Source: Vibrio plantisponsor
GTDB lineage: Bacteria; Pseudomonadota; Gammaproteobacteria; Enterobacterales; Vibrionaceae
Reading direction: 5' to 3'
Assembly (NCBI RefSeq): GCF_013041605.1
Contig: NZ_JABEQC010000003.1
Location: 1 to 45,743 of the forward strand
Length of the DNA: 45,743 bases
Shown: piece after piece, positions 17,864 to 25,554 of the stretch
Numbering within the stretch: the first letter of the stretch is position 1
Layout: each line of letters begins with the position of its first letter
Position numbers and translations under genes: made by a program
Notes under the pieces: generated by a model
What the model saw: the letters and a program-made list of their open reading frames with translations, nothing else
What the model was told of the DNA's origin: nothing
Database searches by the model: none

Positions 17864-18838
17864 TTAGTTTGAAATGCGGGGGTCAAGCCAGACGTAGAGC
17901 AAATCAGCAATGAAGTTCGCCGTCAGTACTGCTGTGACGAGAATCAACAGGATGGCTTGGATTAACGGGTAATCACGTGCAACAATGCCTTTAAGTAAGA
18001 TGTTGCCCAAACCTTGATAGTTGAAAACCACTTCCGTCATGATCGAGCCTGCGAATGAGAAACCAATCGCCATCGCTATTGCGGTAGCCACAGGAAGAAT
18101 GGCGTTGCGGCCTGCATAGCGATACATCACACGGAAACTGCTGAGTCCTTTCGCTTCTGCCATGGTGACGTAATCTTCACCCAACACGTTTATCATCGCG
18201 TTTCGCATGTTAAACACCCACGTCGAAATTCCGACGACAACCATTGAACCCACTGGCAATATGGCGTGCTTGGCAACACTACCAATAAACTCTAGGTTGA
18301 AACCTGGCTCTAGCGAGGGATCGTAGGTGTACGCCAGTGGCAGCAGCTCCAGCTTCAAACCAAAGAAGTAGAACAGTAACAGTGCAGTAACGACATAAGG
18401 AAAGTTACTGATGAAAGCCAACACTGGTGGTACCACTTGACCAAACAAACCCTGACGATGATACGATGAGTAAGTCCCAATACTCACCCCGATGATTAGC
18501 GCTACAATTAAAGATCCCAGAGCGAGGAACATGGTCCAAGGCAAAGCCATAGCAATCACATCCAATACACTAACAGGAAACATAAGCACCGACGGGCCTA
18601 ACTCCATTGTAAACACACTCTTCATGTAAGCCAGATACTGTTCAAACAGGTTTCCATCGACAAAGCCATACATCTCACGAACGGCATCCATCTGAGCCGG
18701 ATCCATACGACCTTGTGCTGCAGCAAACAAAGCATCCACCGGATCCCCTGGCATTAAACGTGGCAACATAAAGTTGAATGAAATCGCAATCAGGAAAGCA
18801 GTAAAATAAAAGCCAAAACGGCGAACTAAAAACGACAT
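17864..18838 (-). CDS. ABC importer permease, OppB/DppB type
   Basis: A 324-residue inner-membrane protein. It begins with the OppB-like helix (RRFGFYFTAFLIAISFNFMLPRLMPGDP), has the periplasmic region about 40-100 and six helices in total, with the coupling loop EDYVTMAEAKGLSSFRVMYRYAGRNA. It forms the transmembrane channel with the permease at 16863-17855. A hairpin lies between it and the SBP gene, which usually leaves the SBP more strongly expressed than the membrane parts. Confidence 0.92.
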   Translation of the reverse strand: MSFLVRRFGFYFTAFLIAISFNFMLPRLMPGDPVDALFAAAQGRMDPAQMDAVREMYGFVDGNLFEQYLAYMKSVFTMELGPSVLMFPVSVLDVIAMALPWTMFLALGSLIVALIIGVSIGTYSSYHRQGLFGQVVPPVLAFISNFPYVVTALLLFYFFGLKLELLPLAYTYDPSLEPGFNLEFIGSVAKHAILPVGSMVVVGISTWVFNMRNAMINVLGEDYVTMAEAKGLSSFRVMYRYAGRNAILPVATAIAMAIGFSFAGSIMTEVVFNYQGLGNILLKGIVARDYPLIQAILLILVTAVLTANFIADLLYVWLDPRISN

Positions 18839-18854
18839 AACACACCTTTAACTT

Positions 18855-18882
18855 AGGAGCTATCAACGTAGTGATAGCTCCT
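18855..18882 (-). other. Intercistronic mRNA stem-loop after the SBP gene
   Basis: AGGAGCTATCA and its complement (11-bp stem, 6-base loop) lie between the SBP stop and the permease start. No T-run follows the stem on the minus strand. Such hairpins protect the upstream SBP message from 3' decay and so raise SBP level relative to the permeases. Confidence 0.6.
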
Positions 18883-18903
18883 GAAAACAAAAAAACAAAC
18901 TAC

Positions 18904-20544
18904 TTATTTCAGGTGTAAATTGTTGATAATAATCACACGTTTACCACCGTCGTACCACACTGGCTGAACATATGGGTTTTCTGCGTTCGGCCAACCAACA
19001 ATTTTTTTGGTGCTGTATTGGAACCAGGTTGGGTTGGAAAACAGTGGAATAAATGGTAGGTTTTCTGCAGTGTACTCCTGCAACTTCGAAATAATCGCTT
19101 GTTGTTCCTGCGCATCACCAGTCTTACCGAAGCTTTCAATCAGTTTGTCGATCTCCGGAGAGTGAATACCGTGTCCCGCATGCCAGGTCTTGCCGATACG
19201 TGATGTTAAGAAATATTCTTGGTAAGCTAGAATTGGGTTCGTAGCTACCATCGACCAGTTAATCGACATTGTGTACTTGCTTTCTTTCAAGTTGGCGTCA
19301 TACACGGCCCAGTCAACTGTTTTTACGTTGGCTTTGATGCCAACATCTTCAAAGTATTCAGTGACCATCTGTACCACTTGAATCCAATCTGTCCAGCCAT
19401 TGACCACTTCGATGTCAAATTCTAGGGTTGAACCATCTTGATTATCGCGGAAACCATCACCATTGCGGTCGACGATACCTGCCTTTTCAAGCAGCTGTTT
19501 TGCTTTTTCGACGTTGTATTGTGTTACATAACTATATTTTTGCTCAATTTTTGGATCAATATATGTTTTGTACAACTCACCAATACCGCCCACGTTGTAA
19601 TTAGGTGTTGGATAACCATAAGCACCAATGTCAACAATCTCTTGGCGATCAAGCGCCATAGAAAGAGCTTGGCGTACACGCAGATCGTCAAACGGCGCCT
19701 TCTTAGTATTTACATAAAGGTGAATTGCATCGTTCGCCGGGTACCAGAAATGGTTATTGGCTTTATCTTGCTCAACGAACGTTGATTCAACATCAGCAAT
19801 GAAGTTTGAACCCCAGTCAATTTCCCCCTTAATCAACGCAGGTTGAATTTGCGAGTTATCGTTGTAGGAACGGAAATTGATACAATCCAGATATGGGCGC
19901 CCTTCTAGGTAATAGTTAGGGTTACGACATAGTTCCATTTGTTGTGGTTTTAGGTATTTAACAACAGTCATCGGGCCGCTGCCGACAGGGTTTGGGTTTG
20001 TAAAAGTAGTCAAATCTTTCACTGTTGACCAAACATGCTTAGGTACTATGTGGTAGCGCTCCAAGTTCCACACAAACGTGGAGTCTGCATCATTCAGCGT
20101 AAACACAACCGTTGTATTGTCTTTCGCAGAAATGGTTTGTAAGTTGTTTCCGGTCCAAATTCCTTTCTGGTCGAACGCAGGGAAGTCTTTGGTTAACATA
20201 AAACTGTACACTACGTCATCTGCAGTAAGAGAAGTGCCATCTGACCACTTCAGACCATCTCGCAGCTTTAGAGTTAGAGTCTTTAGATCATCAGAATAAG
20301 AGAACGATTGAGCCAAACGGAAATCGGTTTTACCCGTCATATTGTTAAATACTAAAAGAGGTTCATACATCACTCCGTGCAAAAGATCTTTGGTGGTGTA
20401 AGGATTGAAGTTCTCTACAAAACCTGTGTTTATAATAGGTACTGTAAGTGTTCCTCCATGCTTTATTTCGTTGGCATTAGCAGAGCCCGCAGCTACTAGA
20501 GAAGAAGCTAGTAAAGCCGTTAGCATTGTCATCTTCTGTTTCAT
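18904..20544 (-). CDS. Family-5 solute-binding protein for oligosaccharides
   Basis: The start is placed at 20544 (546 residues), with AAGGAC at the right spacing, giving the signal peptide MKQKMTMLTALLASSLVAAG with cleavage after SANA. The protein has the family-5 SBP layout: GGTLTVPIINT, YEPLLVFN, FSYSDDLKTLTLKLRDGLKWSDGTSLTADDVVYSF, and DLRVRQALSMALDRQEI. Related proteins bind peptides, chitobiose or cello- and laminari-oligosaccharides. The neighbours favour the last. It delivers ligand to the permease pair. Two operator copies lie upstream (20578-20591 exact, 20774-20787 with one mismatch). Confidence 0.9.
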   Translation of the reverse strand: MKQKMTMLTALLASSLVAAGSANANEIKHGGTLTVPIINTGFVENFNPYTTKDLLHGVMYEPLLVFNNMTGKTDFRLAQSFSYSDDLKTLTLKLRDGLKWSDGTSLTADDVVYSFMLTKDFPAFDQKGIWTGNNLQTISAKDNTTVVFTLNDADSTFVWNLERYHIVPKHVWSTVKDLTTFTNPNPVGSGPMTVVKYLKPQQMELCRNPNYYLEGRPYLDCINFRSYNDNSQIQPALIKGEIDWGSNFIADVESTFVEQDKANNHFWYPANDAIHLYVNTKKAPFDDLRVRQALSMALDRQEIVDIGAYGYPTPNYNVGGIGELYKTYIDPKIEQKYSYVTQYNVEKAKQLLEKAGIVDRNGDGFRDNQDGSTLEFDIEVVNGWTDWIQVVQMVTEYFEDVGIKANVKTVDWAVYDANLKESKYTMSINWSMVATNPILAYQEYFLTSRIGKTWHAGHGIHSPEIDKLIESFGKTGDAQEQQAIISKLQEYTAENLPFIPLFSNPTWFQYSTKKIVGWPNAENPYVQPVWYDGGKRVIIINNLHLK

Positions 20545-20577
20545 ATATTGTCCTTGAATTATTGTCACTTCAAAACA

Positions 20578-20591
20578 AGAAAGCGCTTTCT
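20578..20591. promoter_or_regulatory. Operator palindrome AGAAAGCGCTTTCT (site 7, SBP proximal)
   Basis: An exact copy, 33 bp before the SBP start, nearly the same offset as in the porin gene (32 bp). Confidence 0.8.
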
Positions 20592-20773
20592 TTCTGAGAT
20601 TTTGTCATCTTGATAAGATACTGCAATCAATTTATCCCCAAAACAAACTAACGATCACACAAAAATGATAAAACAACAATTTTATCCATATATATCAACC
20701 ACTTAAAACCATAGCTTAATATTTTATAAACTAGAGTCTGCTATTAGAAGTAATTTTTCAGCCTCGATCACTG

Positions 20774-20787
20774 AGAAATCGCTTTCT
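20774..20787. promoter_or_regulatory. Near-operator AGAAATCGCTTTCT (site 8)
   Basis: It matches 13 of 14 positions. Its centre is 196 bp from site 7 and 60 bp before the divergent gene at 20848. It may serve as a distal loop partner for the SBP operator, as an operator of the divergent gene, or both. The stretch between the two sites is AT-rich and holds no gene. Confidence 0.6.
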
Positions 20788-20847
20788 TTACAAATATGAA
20801 TTGGCTAACATTCATTAACTGGGGATGAATCCAAAGGAGAGTTGGTA

Positions 20848-21606
20848 ATGATAAAGTACTGGAACGGAAATAAATCACTTATTAGGCAAAAGCATGAGCT
20901 ATTTATCACCGAAAAGATCATAGAAAATGCATTTCCGGGCAATGAACTCATTGAGAACAAAAGTAATTACTCTACTAAAAGTTCTGAAGGACAAATTTTC
21001 AAATTTGGATTTGATATAACAACCACAATTTCTGGAAATACTAAGTTCACACCAAACTCTTTCTTAGAAATACCTATATCGCTATGCGGTGATTATCTAG
21101 GGTTTAGAAATTTGCTGATAAATGAAAATGATTCTTCAGCGTTCCATTTTATTGAGGAAAAGAAACTACAACAGCTTAGAGCAGGCTTACCCTCATGTTG
21201 GTTGGATAAAGAAATTTTTAAATTTAATGGATATAACGTTAAAGAATGTGAAAGCATTGAGCATTGTGTCACCTTGCTTAAAACAAGAGAAATAGATTAT
21301 ATACCTCTAGGAAAATTTGAGATTTCTGAGTTGATATCTGAAAATGAACTTAAAATAAATAATTTTCATATAGTAGAATCAACAGCAATTTATTACGACC
21401 TACCAGTCGTATACTATATAAACCCTAAAAGATACGACATTTACACAACGTTTAAAAAAGAATGTGAAAACCTAAAGAATAACGATGAGTTATGTAAGTA
21501 TAAACATATGTTTTATACCAATGTGAAATGTAATGAAAAAATCATAAGCTTAGTTAATCCATTTTTGCCCTACCATCCGGACGCATTTGCATTACGTCGC
21601 AAATGA
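20848..21606 (+). CDS. Solute-binding-like protein without signal peptide
   Basis: The start is the ATG at 20848, with AAAGGAGA 9 bases before it, giving 252 residues. I recognise the late part of the type-2 periplasmic-binding fold common in Vibrio and Shewanella (SBP_bac_3-like): GFRNLLINEND, a GLPSCWLDKEIFKFNGYNV segment, and TREIDYIPLGKFEISEL. No signal peptide or membrane helix is present, and the start region (MIKYWNGNKSLIRQKHELF) is polar. Either the protein is a cytoplasmic ligand-binding protein, or its export signal has been lost. It is much more AT-rich than the importer genes, which suggests separate acquisition. It is divergent from the SBP gene and next to operator site 8. A seven-codon ORF (20825-20848) ends across its start codon. 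No function is claimed. Confidence 0.75.
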   Translation: MIKYWNGNKSLIRQKHELFITEKIIENAFPGNELIENKSNYSTKSSEGQIFKFGFDITTTISGNTKFTPNSFLEIPISLCGDYLGFRNLLINENDSSAFHFIEEKKLQQLRAGLPSCWLDKEIFKFNGYNVKECESIEHCVTLLKTREIDYIPLGKFEISELISENELKINNFHIVESTAIYYDLPVVYYINPKRYDIYTTFKKECENLKNNDELCKYKHMFYTNVKCNEKIISLVNPFLPYHPDAFALRRK

Positions 21607-21634
21607 CTCACTTGACTTGCTCCCAGTAACTAAT

Positions 21635-21681
21635 CCAATACTTCATTAGTAATTCTGATTAAATTACTAATGAAGTATTGG
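21635..21681. repeat. 20-bp perfect inverted repeat inside the IS left end
   Basis: CCAATACTTCATTAGTAATT (21635-21654) is followed after 7 bases by its exact complement (21662-21681). It may be a hairpin at the end of the IS transcript, or result from a small rearrangement at the IS end. Confidence 0.7.
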
Positions 21682-22505
21682 TTACTGTTATTGTGGTTTC
21701 TGCAAACTCAAGTGGGGTCAAGCAACCCAATGCTGAGTGGGAGCGGTTTTCATTGCAATCCATTCGCCAGCCACTGATAAGTCACGGGCATGATTTAGCT
21801 CGCTAAACCAATGTTCGTTTAAGCATTCATCGCGGAATTTTCCGTTAAAAATGTCGATACAAACATTCGGCTTCGGTCTCCCTGCTTGGATTAATTTTAA
21901 ATCACACCTTGCTGATAAACCCATTGGTCTAGGGTTTTTCCTGTAAATTCTGGCCGTTGATCCATTCGTATCGCAGAAGGATAACCTCGAAACTCAGCGA
22001 TAGACTCTAGCGAGATCACGACTTCATCACCCTAGATCCCCGTAACAACAGTAATATCCAGGCACTCTTTTGTGTAATCATCCACAATCGTCAGGCATTT
22101 AATCCGTCGGTCGTTATTCAGAGCATCTATCACAAAGTCCATAGACCACTTGTGATTCGGTACGAAAGGAAGCAAGCAAGAGAGGTTCGCGCTCCGCCCA
22201 CCGTGATTTTCTGCGTCTCTGCTTGCTGACCATTAAGCCCAACTCACAGTACAAGCGATAAACTCGCTTATGGTTAACATCAAATCCTTCTCGTCTCAAA
22301 AGACGATGAATACGACGATAACAAAATCGACGCCGCTCCAGTGCCAACTCCTTTATCCGAGGCTGAAGCTTATTATCTTCACGGTTAATCAGAGGTTGAT
22401 ATCGAATCGATGCGCGTTGAACATCAACGAGTAAACAGGCTCTCCGTTCTGAAAACTGTGTGCCTTCCTGAATCACTTTAATAGCCTTGCGCTTGTCCTA
22501 GACGG
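21659..22505 (-). pseudogene. IS3-family orfB transposase, multiply disrupted
   Basis: Pieces in several frames align with an IS3 orfB. An N-terminal piece covers HTH_21-like YRRIHRLLRREGFDVNHKRVYRLY. A frameshift near 22155 leads to the integrase core (KCLTIVDDYTKECLDITVV), an in-frame TAG at 22032-22034 follows, then IRMDQRPEFTG, another shift near 21907, then NGKFRDECLNEHWF and a further shift near 21780. The usual catalytic Glu of IESFNG is Asp here (IDIFNG). The enzyme cannot be made or work. Confidence 0.85.
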
Positions 22506-22508
22506 TCA

Positions 22509-22770
22509 TTAGCTTTGGCTGAGAGCAATTTTCTGGGCTGATGCATCCAGTAGCGTTTCAGCCAACAACGTTTTGAATCGAGCATTTTCGTCTTCCAGCG
22601 CTTTTAGCCGACGGACTTCAGAGACATCCACCCCTACGTTTTTTTTTGCGCCATGTGTAGAACGTTGTATCTGAGATCCCATATTTGCGGCAAAGCTCTC
22701 GGGCGGGAATACCCGCATCCACTTCCCTTAAAATAGTAATGATTTGCTGTTCATTGAATTGCTTTTTCAT
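22509..22770 (-). pseudogene. IS3-family orfA, frameshifted
   Basis: From the ATG at 22770 the frame reads MKKQFNEQQIITILREVDAG and the helix-turn-helix GISDTTFYTWRKK. It then needs a shift at a run of nine A (22639-22647 on the plus strand, as T) to continue with DVSEVRRLKALEDENARFK, the leucine-zipper part. A run of A is a typical place for IS3 slippage or for a deletion, but programmed slippage normally lies between orfA and orfB, so a lesion is more likely. Confidence 0.8.
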
Positions 22771-22840
22771 GTTCATCATCTCCTTGGTTGGATGAACATT
22801 ACTAATGTGTAGACTGGACTAGATTATGGTGAGCAGGTCA

Positions 22841-23121
22841 GTTCCTCCACTCCCTAAATCATTTACAAATACAACTTATTTAATAAATTATTTAGGACAG
22901 AGGATGGTTTAATAATCGACCTGATTTTAAAAAGAAAATGAAAATCTATTGGCTAAGTAGATGGCGCCAAATATAACTAGAAAATATATAGAACCGCACA
23001 TCGCATGGTCACCATTGTGACCATCTGGTGACCAATCAGGTATAGTTCAATGAAATTTGAACGCATAAATATGAAAAATTAAAATGAGGAAACTTGTGAG
23101 AAGCTAGATATACCCTAGATA
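22841..23121. other. AT-rich spacer between IS and tRNA genes, with small hairpin
   Basis: No gene is seen in these 281 bases. ATGGTCAC-CATT-GTGACCAT (23005-23024) is a perfect 8-bp stem, followed by another GGTGACCA copy at 23027-23034. GTTCAA and TTGAAC (23046-23063) form a second small inverted repeat. Their role is unknown; a protein-binding site or attachment-site remnant near the tRNA genes is possible. Confidence 0.4.
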
Positions 23122-23148
23122 CAACAAAGCCCGCAGAGATGCGGGCTT
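23122..23148 (-). terminator. Terminator of the tRNA-Val transcript
   Basis: AAGCCCGCA-GAGA-TGCGGGCTT (23127-23148) is a 9-bp stem followed on the minus strand by TTGTTGT, just downstream of the tRNA genes. Confidence 0.85.
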
Positions 23149-23159
23149 CATCGAAAATT

Positions 23160-23236
23160 TGGTGGGTCTAGGCAGACTCGAACTGCCGACCCCTACCATG
23201 TCAAGGTAGTACTCTAACCAACTGAGCTATAGACCC
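23160..23236 (-). tRNA. tRNA-Val(GAC)
   Basis: A 77-base gene with encoded CCA. The acceptor arms are GGGTCTA and TAGACCC, the anticodon stem is CTACC/GGTAG, and the loop TTGACAT gives anticodon GAC (valine). The T-loop reads GTTCGAGTC. It lies 36 bases after a second tRNA-Val and shares its transcript. Confidence 0.97.
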
Positions 23237-23272
23237 AAATTCTGTGTTCTATTTTTCTTAATGATTTAAGAA

Positions 23273-23349
23273 TGGTGCGTCCGAGTGGACTCGAACCACC
23301 GACCCCCGCCATGTCAAGGCGATACTCTAACCAACTGAGCTACGGACGC
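23273..23349 (-). tRNA. tRNA-Val(GAC)
   Basis: A 77-base gene with encoded CCA, first in the pair. The acceptor arms are GCGTCCG and CGGACGC, the anticodon stem CGCC/GGCG and the loop TTGACAT again give GAC. The arms differ from the second copy, so the two genes are paralogues with the same decoding, not a recent duplication. Confidence 0.97.
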
Positions 23350-23369
23350 ACTGCTTTAGAACGAAAGCG

Positions 23370-23398
23370 ATATTAGCGACTGAACCTGAGGCATGCAA
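23370..23398 (-). promoter_or_regulatory. Sigma-70 promoter of the tRNA-Val pair
   Basis: On the minus strand TTGCAT (23393-23398) and TAATAT (23370-23375) are 17 bases apart and 20 bases before the first tRNA. No other gene begins in this direction here. Confidence 0.75.
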
Positions 23399-23639
23399 GT
23401 GCAATTTCTATGTTTTTGAACTAATTGGCTCTTCTATAGACAGTTTGGTGTTTTTTTATCCGAGCTAATAAAACCGTTCTTAATACTCTTTAAATACCTT
23501 CTTATTAATAAGACGCCCGTAAACCACTTCTCTTTAGTTTTGTGACGCTGAGCCAAAATATTGATTGATTGATTACTCTAAAACCGTAATATTGAATTTA
23601 CCTAAAATTAACCCACAACAACCGATATCAAAGTAGTGA

Positions 23640-24692
23640 ATGGACGTTCATATTTTCGATAACTCACACACTCTACGAGCTTCCGTCTTAACGGGAGTCA
23701 GCCTTTTCATGTCAGTTATTGCACTTTGTTTTGCGGTTTTTCACTTCCATGTGGCTGGTAAATATTTTAACGCTGTATTAGATCTTATTTTGAGTGGATA
23801 CTCTTTCTATTCCTATCAATTAGCTAAGAAAAACAAGCATAAAAAGCATCATATTCAAATATTCGTCTACTTGTTTACACTCGCCGCATCTACCTCTATT
23901 TATATCCAACCGATTGAGCATGGTACTTATGTCTGGACAATGCTGTTCCCTATTTTCTTTTATTCTCTTTTAGGAATAAAACAAGGTCGCACTTACTGCT
24001 TCGCAGTACTTCTTGTCCACCTTGCCAGCATTTACCACAAAGTAGACGCAAACGATGCTTTTGAATCGCTACCGACTTTTATCAACCTTGTTGCTTGCTA
24101 TGTGTGCATTTGGATCATAGCTCACATCTACGAGTTCAACCGCAGAAACATAGAAAATTCACTCACCTATTTAGCATCTCGTGACTCATTAACCGGCGCA
24201 CACAACCGCTTATCTCTAACTTCGACGTTTAAGCACTTTGAAACTCATAAAGACGATGAAACGACACTTTGTCTGCTTTTTATTGATTTAGATTATTTCA
24301 AGAAAGTGAATGACCAATATGGTCATGATGCTGGCGACAAAGTATTGATGGAAACCACTCGCCTGCTTAGCCAAGTGGTCGGTGACGATAATCTTTATCG
24401 CATTGGCGGAGAAGAGTTCTGCGTTACCCTTTTTGATCACCCTATTGAACAAGCAGAACAAGTTGGAGAACGAGTGCGCTCAATGATGAGCCAGCACTTG
24501 TTCGCTTTTGGTGATAAAAGAATACACATTACGCTCAGTGTCGGCATCTGCGAATATAGTGATGGGGACAAACTCAGTGATCTATTGAAGCTCGCAGATC
24601 TTCAGCTTTATAAAGCAAAAGAAAACGGACGTAACCAAGTCCGTTTAAGTCGCACTTCAAAAGATCTTACAGAAGATATCAGTACCTGTTAA
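23640..24692 (+). CDS. Membrane-bound diguanylate cyclase (GGDEF)
   Basis: A 350-residue protein with about six N-terminal membrane helices (about 15-165) and a C-terminal GGDEF domain (about 178-335). The active motif is GGEEF at 256-260, a form that is normally active, and the substrate-binding DLDYFKKVND and SRDSLTGAHNRLS motifs are present. No RxxD inhibitory site is seen at its usual place just before GGEEF, so product inhibition may be absent. It makes cyclic di-GMP from two GTP and would affect adhesion or motility. The ligand sensed by the membrane part is unknown. No strong ribosome binding site precedes the ATG, so the start is uncertain by a few codons. Confidence 0.93.
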   Translation: MDVHIFDNSHTLRASVLTGVSLFMSVIALCFAVFHFHVAGKYFNAVLDLILSGYSFYSYQLAKKNKHKKHHIQIFVYLFTLAASTSIYIQPIEHGTYVWTMLFPIFFYSLLGIKQGRTYCFAVLLVHLASIYHKVDANDAFESLPTFINLVACYVCIWIIAHIYEFNRRNIENSLTYLASRDSLTGAHNRLSLTSTFKHFETHKDDETTLCLLFIDLDYFKKVNDQYGHDAGDKVLMETTRLLSQVVGDDNLYRIGGEEFCVTLFDHPIEQAEQVGERVRSMMSQHLFAFGDKRIHITLSVGICEYSDGDKLSDLLKLADLQLYKAKENGRNQVRLSRTSKDLTEDISTC

Positions 24693-24701
24693 CCGTTTAA
24701 C

Positions 24702-25394
24702 TTAGTTCAAACGATCTATACTCGGGTCTTCATCGAAGTTGTCCAGCTCAAACACTACGTTGTAATTTTCCGTGTATGTACAGTGGGGCTGACGGCTGCA
24801 AGTAAAGAATCGACGCCCTTTAAAATCACCTTGGCTAGCGGTTTTTATCACCATAGGGCTGCCACAGCGTTTGCAGAATCTTACTTCTTTATCTGATTCA
24901 ATAAGGTCGATATGTGCTGCAAGCAGGCGTCTCAGTTTGCTTACCTGGTAACTCAGTTTCACATTGGAGCCAATCAGCGGAATGTTGGCGGACTTACATA
25001 CGTGAATGAGTAACTTTTCACGTTCAACTTTTCCTTTTTTCAGTTCCTTACCGTCATCAAGCTCAATGATTACTCTTGGCTCTAATGTACGAGCATCACA
25101 AACAACAAAGTCAAAATAACTTTTCGCAATTCGGTTGTAAGCGATAAACCACTCTTTCTTATTGTTGGTTTTGGTAGGAGCAACAAGATTAGCCATATTC
25201 ACTTTTGCCAGCACTACACCATGATCACCTACCGCCGTCTTCAGCGCGTTATAGAACGCGCTTTCTGTCATATTCAGGGCTGCACCCTTTGACTTATATG
25301 CAAAATCTTTTGTTTCGTCACGACGAGTAACGGTTTTCTGAATGACATAAAAAAACAAAACCAAAATGGCAACAACAATGAATATGTTGGTCAT
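24702..25394 (-). CDS. DUF2726 protein with topoisomerase-type zinc ribbon
   Basis: A 230-residue protein with an N-terminal membrane helix (IFIVVAILVLFFYVIQKTV), then a DUF2726 domain (about 40-165; IELDDGKELKKGKVEREKLLI resembles the core of restriction-nuclease-like folds) and a C4 zinc ribbon (FCKRCGSPMV...FFTCSRQPHC) like those at the end of topoisomerase I. This suggests a membrane-tethered nucleic-acid-binding protein. The catalytic residues are not firmly assigned. It is convergent with the GGDEF gene. Confidence 0.85.
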   Translation of the reverse strand: MTNIFIVVAILVLFFYVIQKTVTRRDETKDFAYKSKGAALNMTESAFYNALKTAVGDHGVVLAKVNMANLVAPTKTNNKKEWFIAYNRIAKSYFDFVVCDARTLEPRVIIELDDGKELKKGKVEREKLLIHVCKSANIPLIGSNVKLSYQVSKLRRLLAAHIDLIESDKEVRFCKRCGSPMVIKTASQGDFKGRRFFTCSRQPHCTYTENYNVVFELDNFDEDPSIDRLN

Positions 25395-25554
25395 GATAAA
25401 AAGGCGACTCCTAAGCTAAAACGACGCTAACACGTTAATTCATAACCGAAGTTATGTGGAAAAACCAGCACTGATGGTTACTTTTGAGAGATGTTGATAC
25501 CGCTATGTTACACCCGTTGTTTATCGTTTGAGGTTTGAACTTGCAAAATAAAGG

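Larger units (their letters stand above)
21613..22840 (-). mobile_element. Decayed IS3-family element with terminal inverted repeats
   Basis: The ends are related inverted repeats. The left reads TGACTTGCTCCCAGTAACTA from 21613; the complement of the right end reads TGACCTGCTCACCATAATCT back from 22840, and both continue to a CATTAGTAAT block about 35 bases in. The length, about 1.23 kb, and the orfA/orfB layout fit IS3 (IS407-like group). No target duplication was found at these ends, which suggests age or rearrangement. Several lesions in both ORFs show the element is dead. Confidence 0.85.

Noticed and set aside
21606..22850. Target-site duplication of the IS3 element
   Set aside because: The bases on either side of the ends (CACT and GTTC) do not match.
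23160..23349. Two tRNA genes as tRNA-Asp
   Set aside because: The anticodon loop TTGACAT reads GAC, which decodes valine; GTC would be needed for aspartate.
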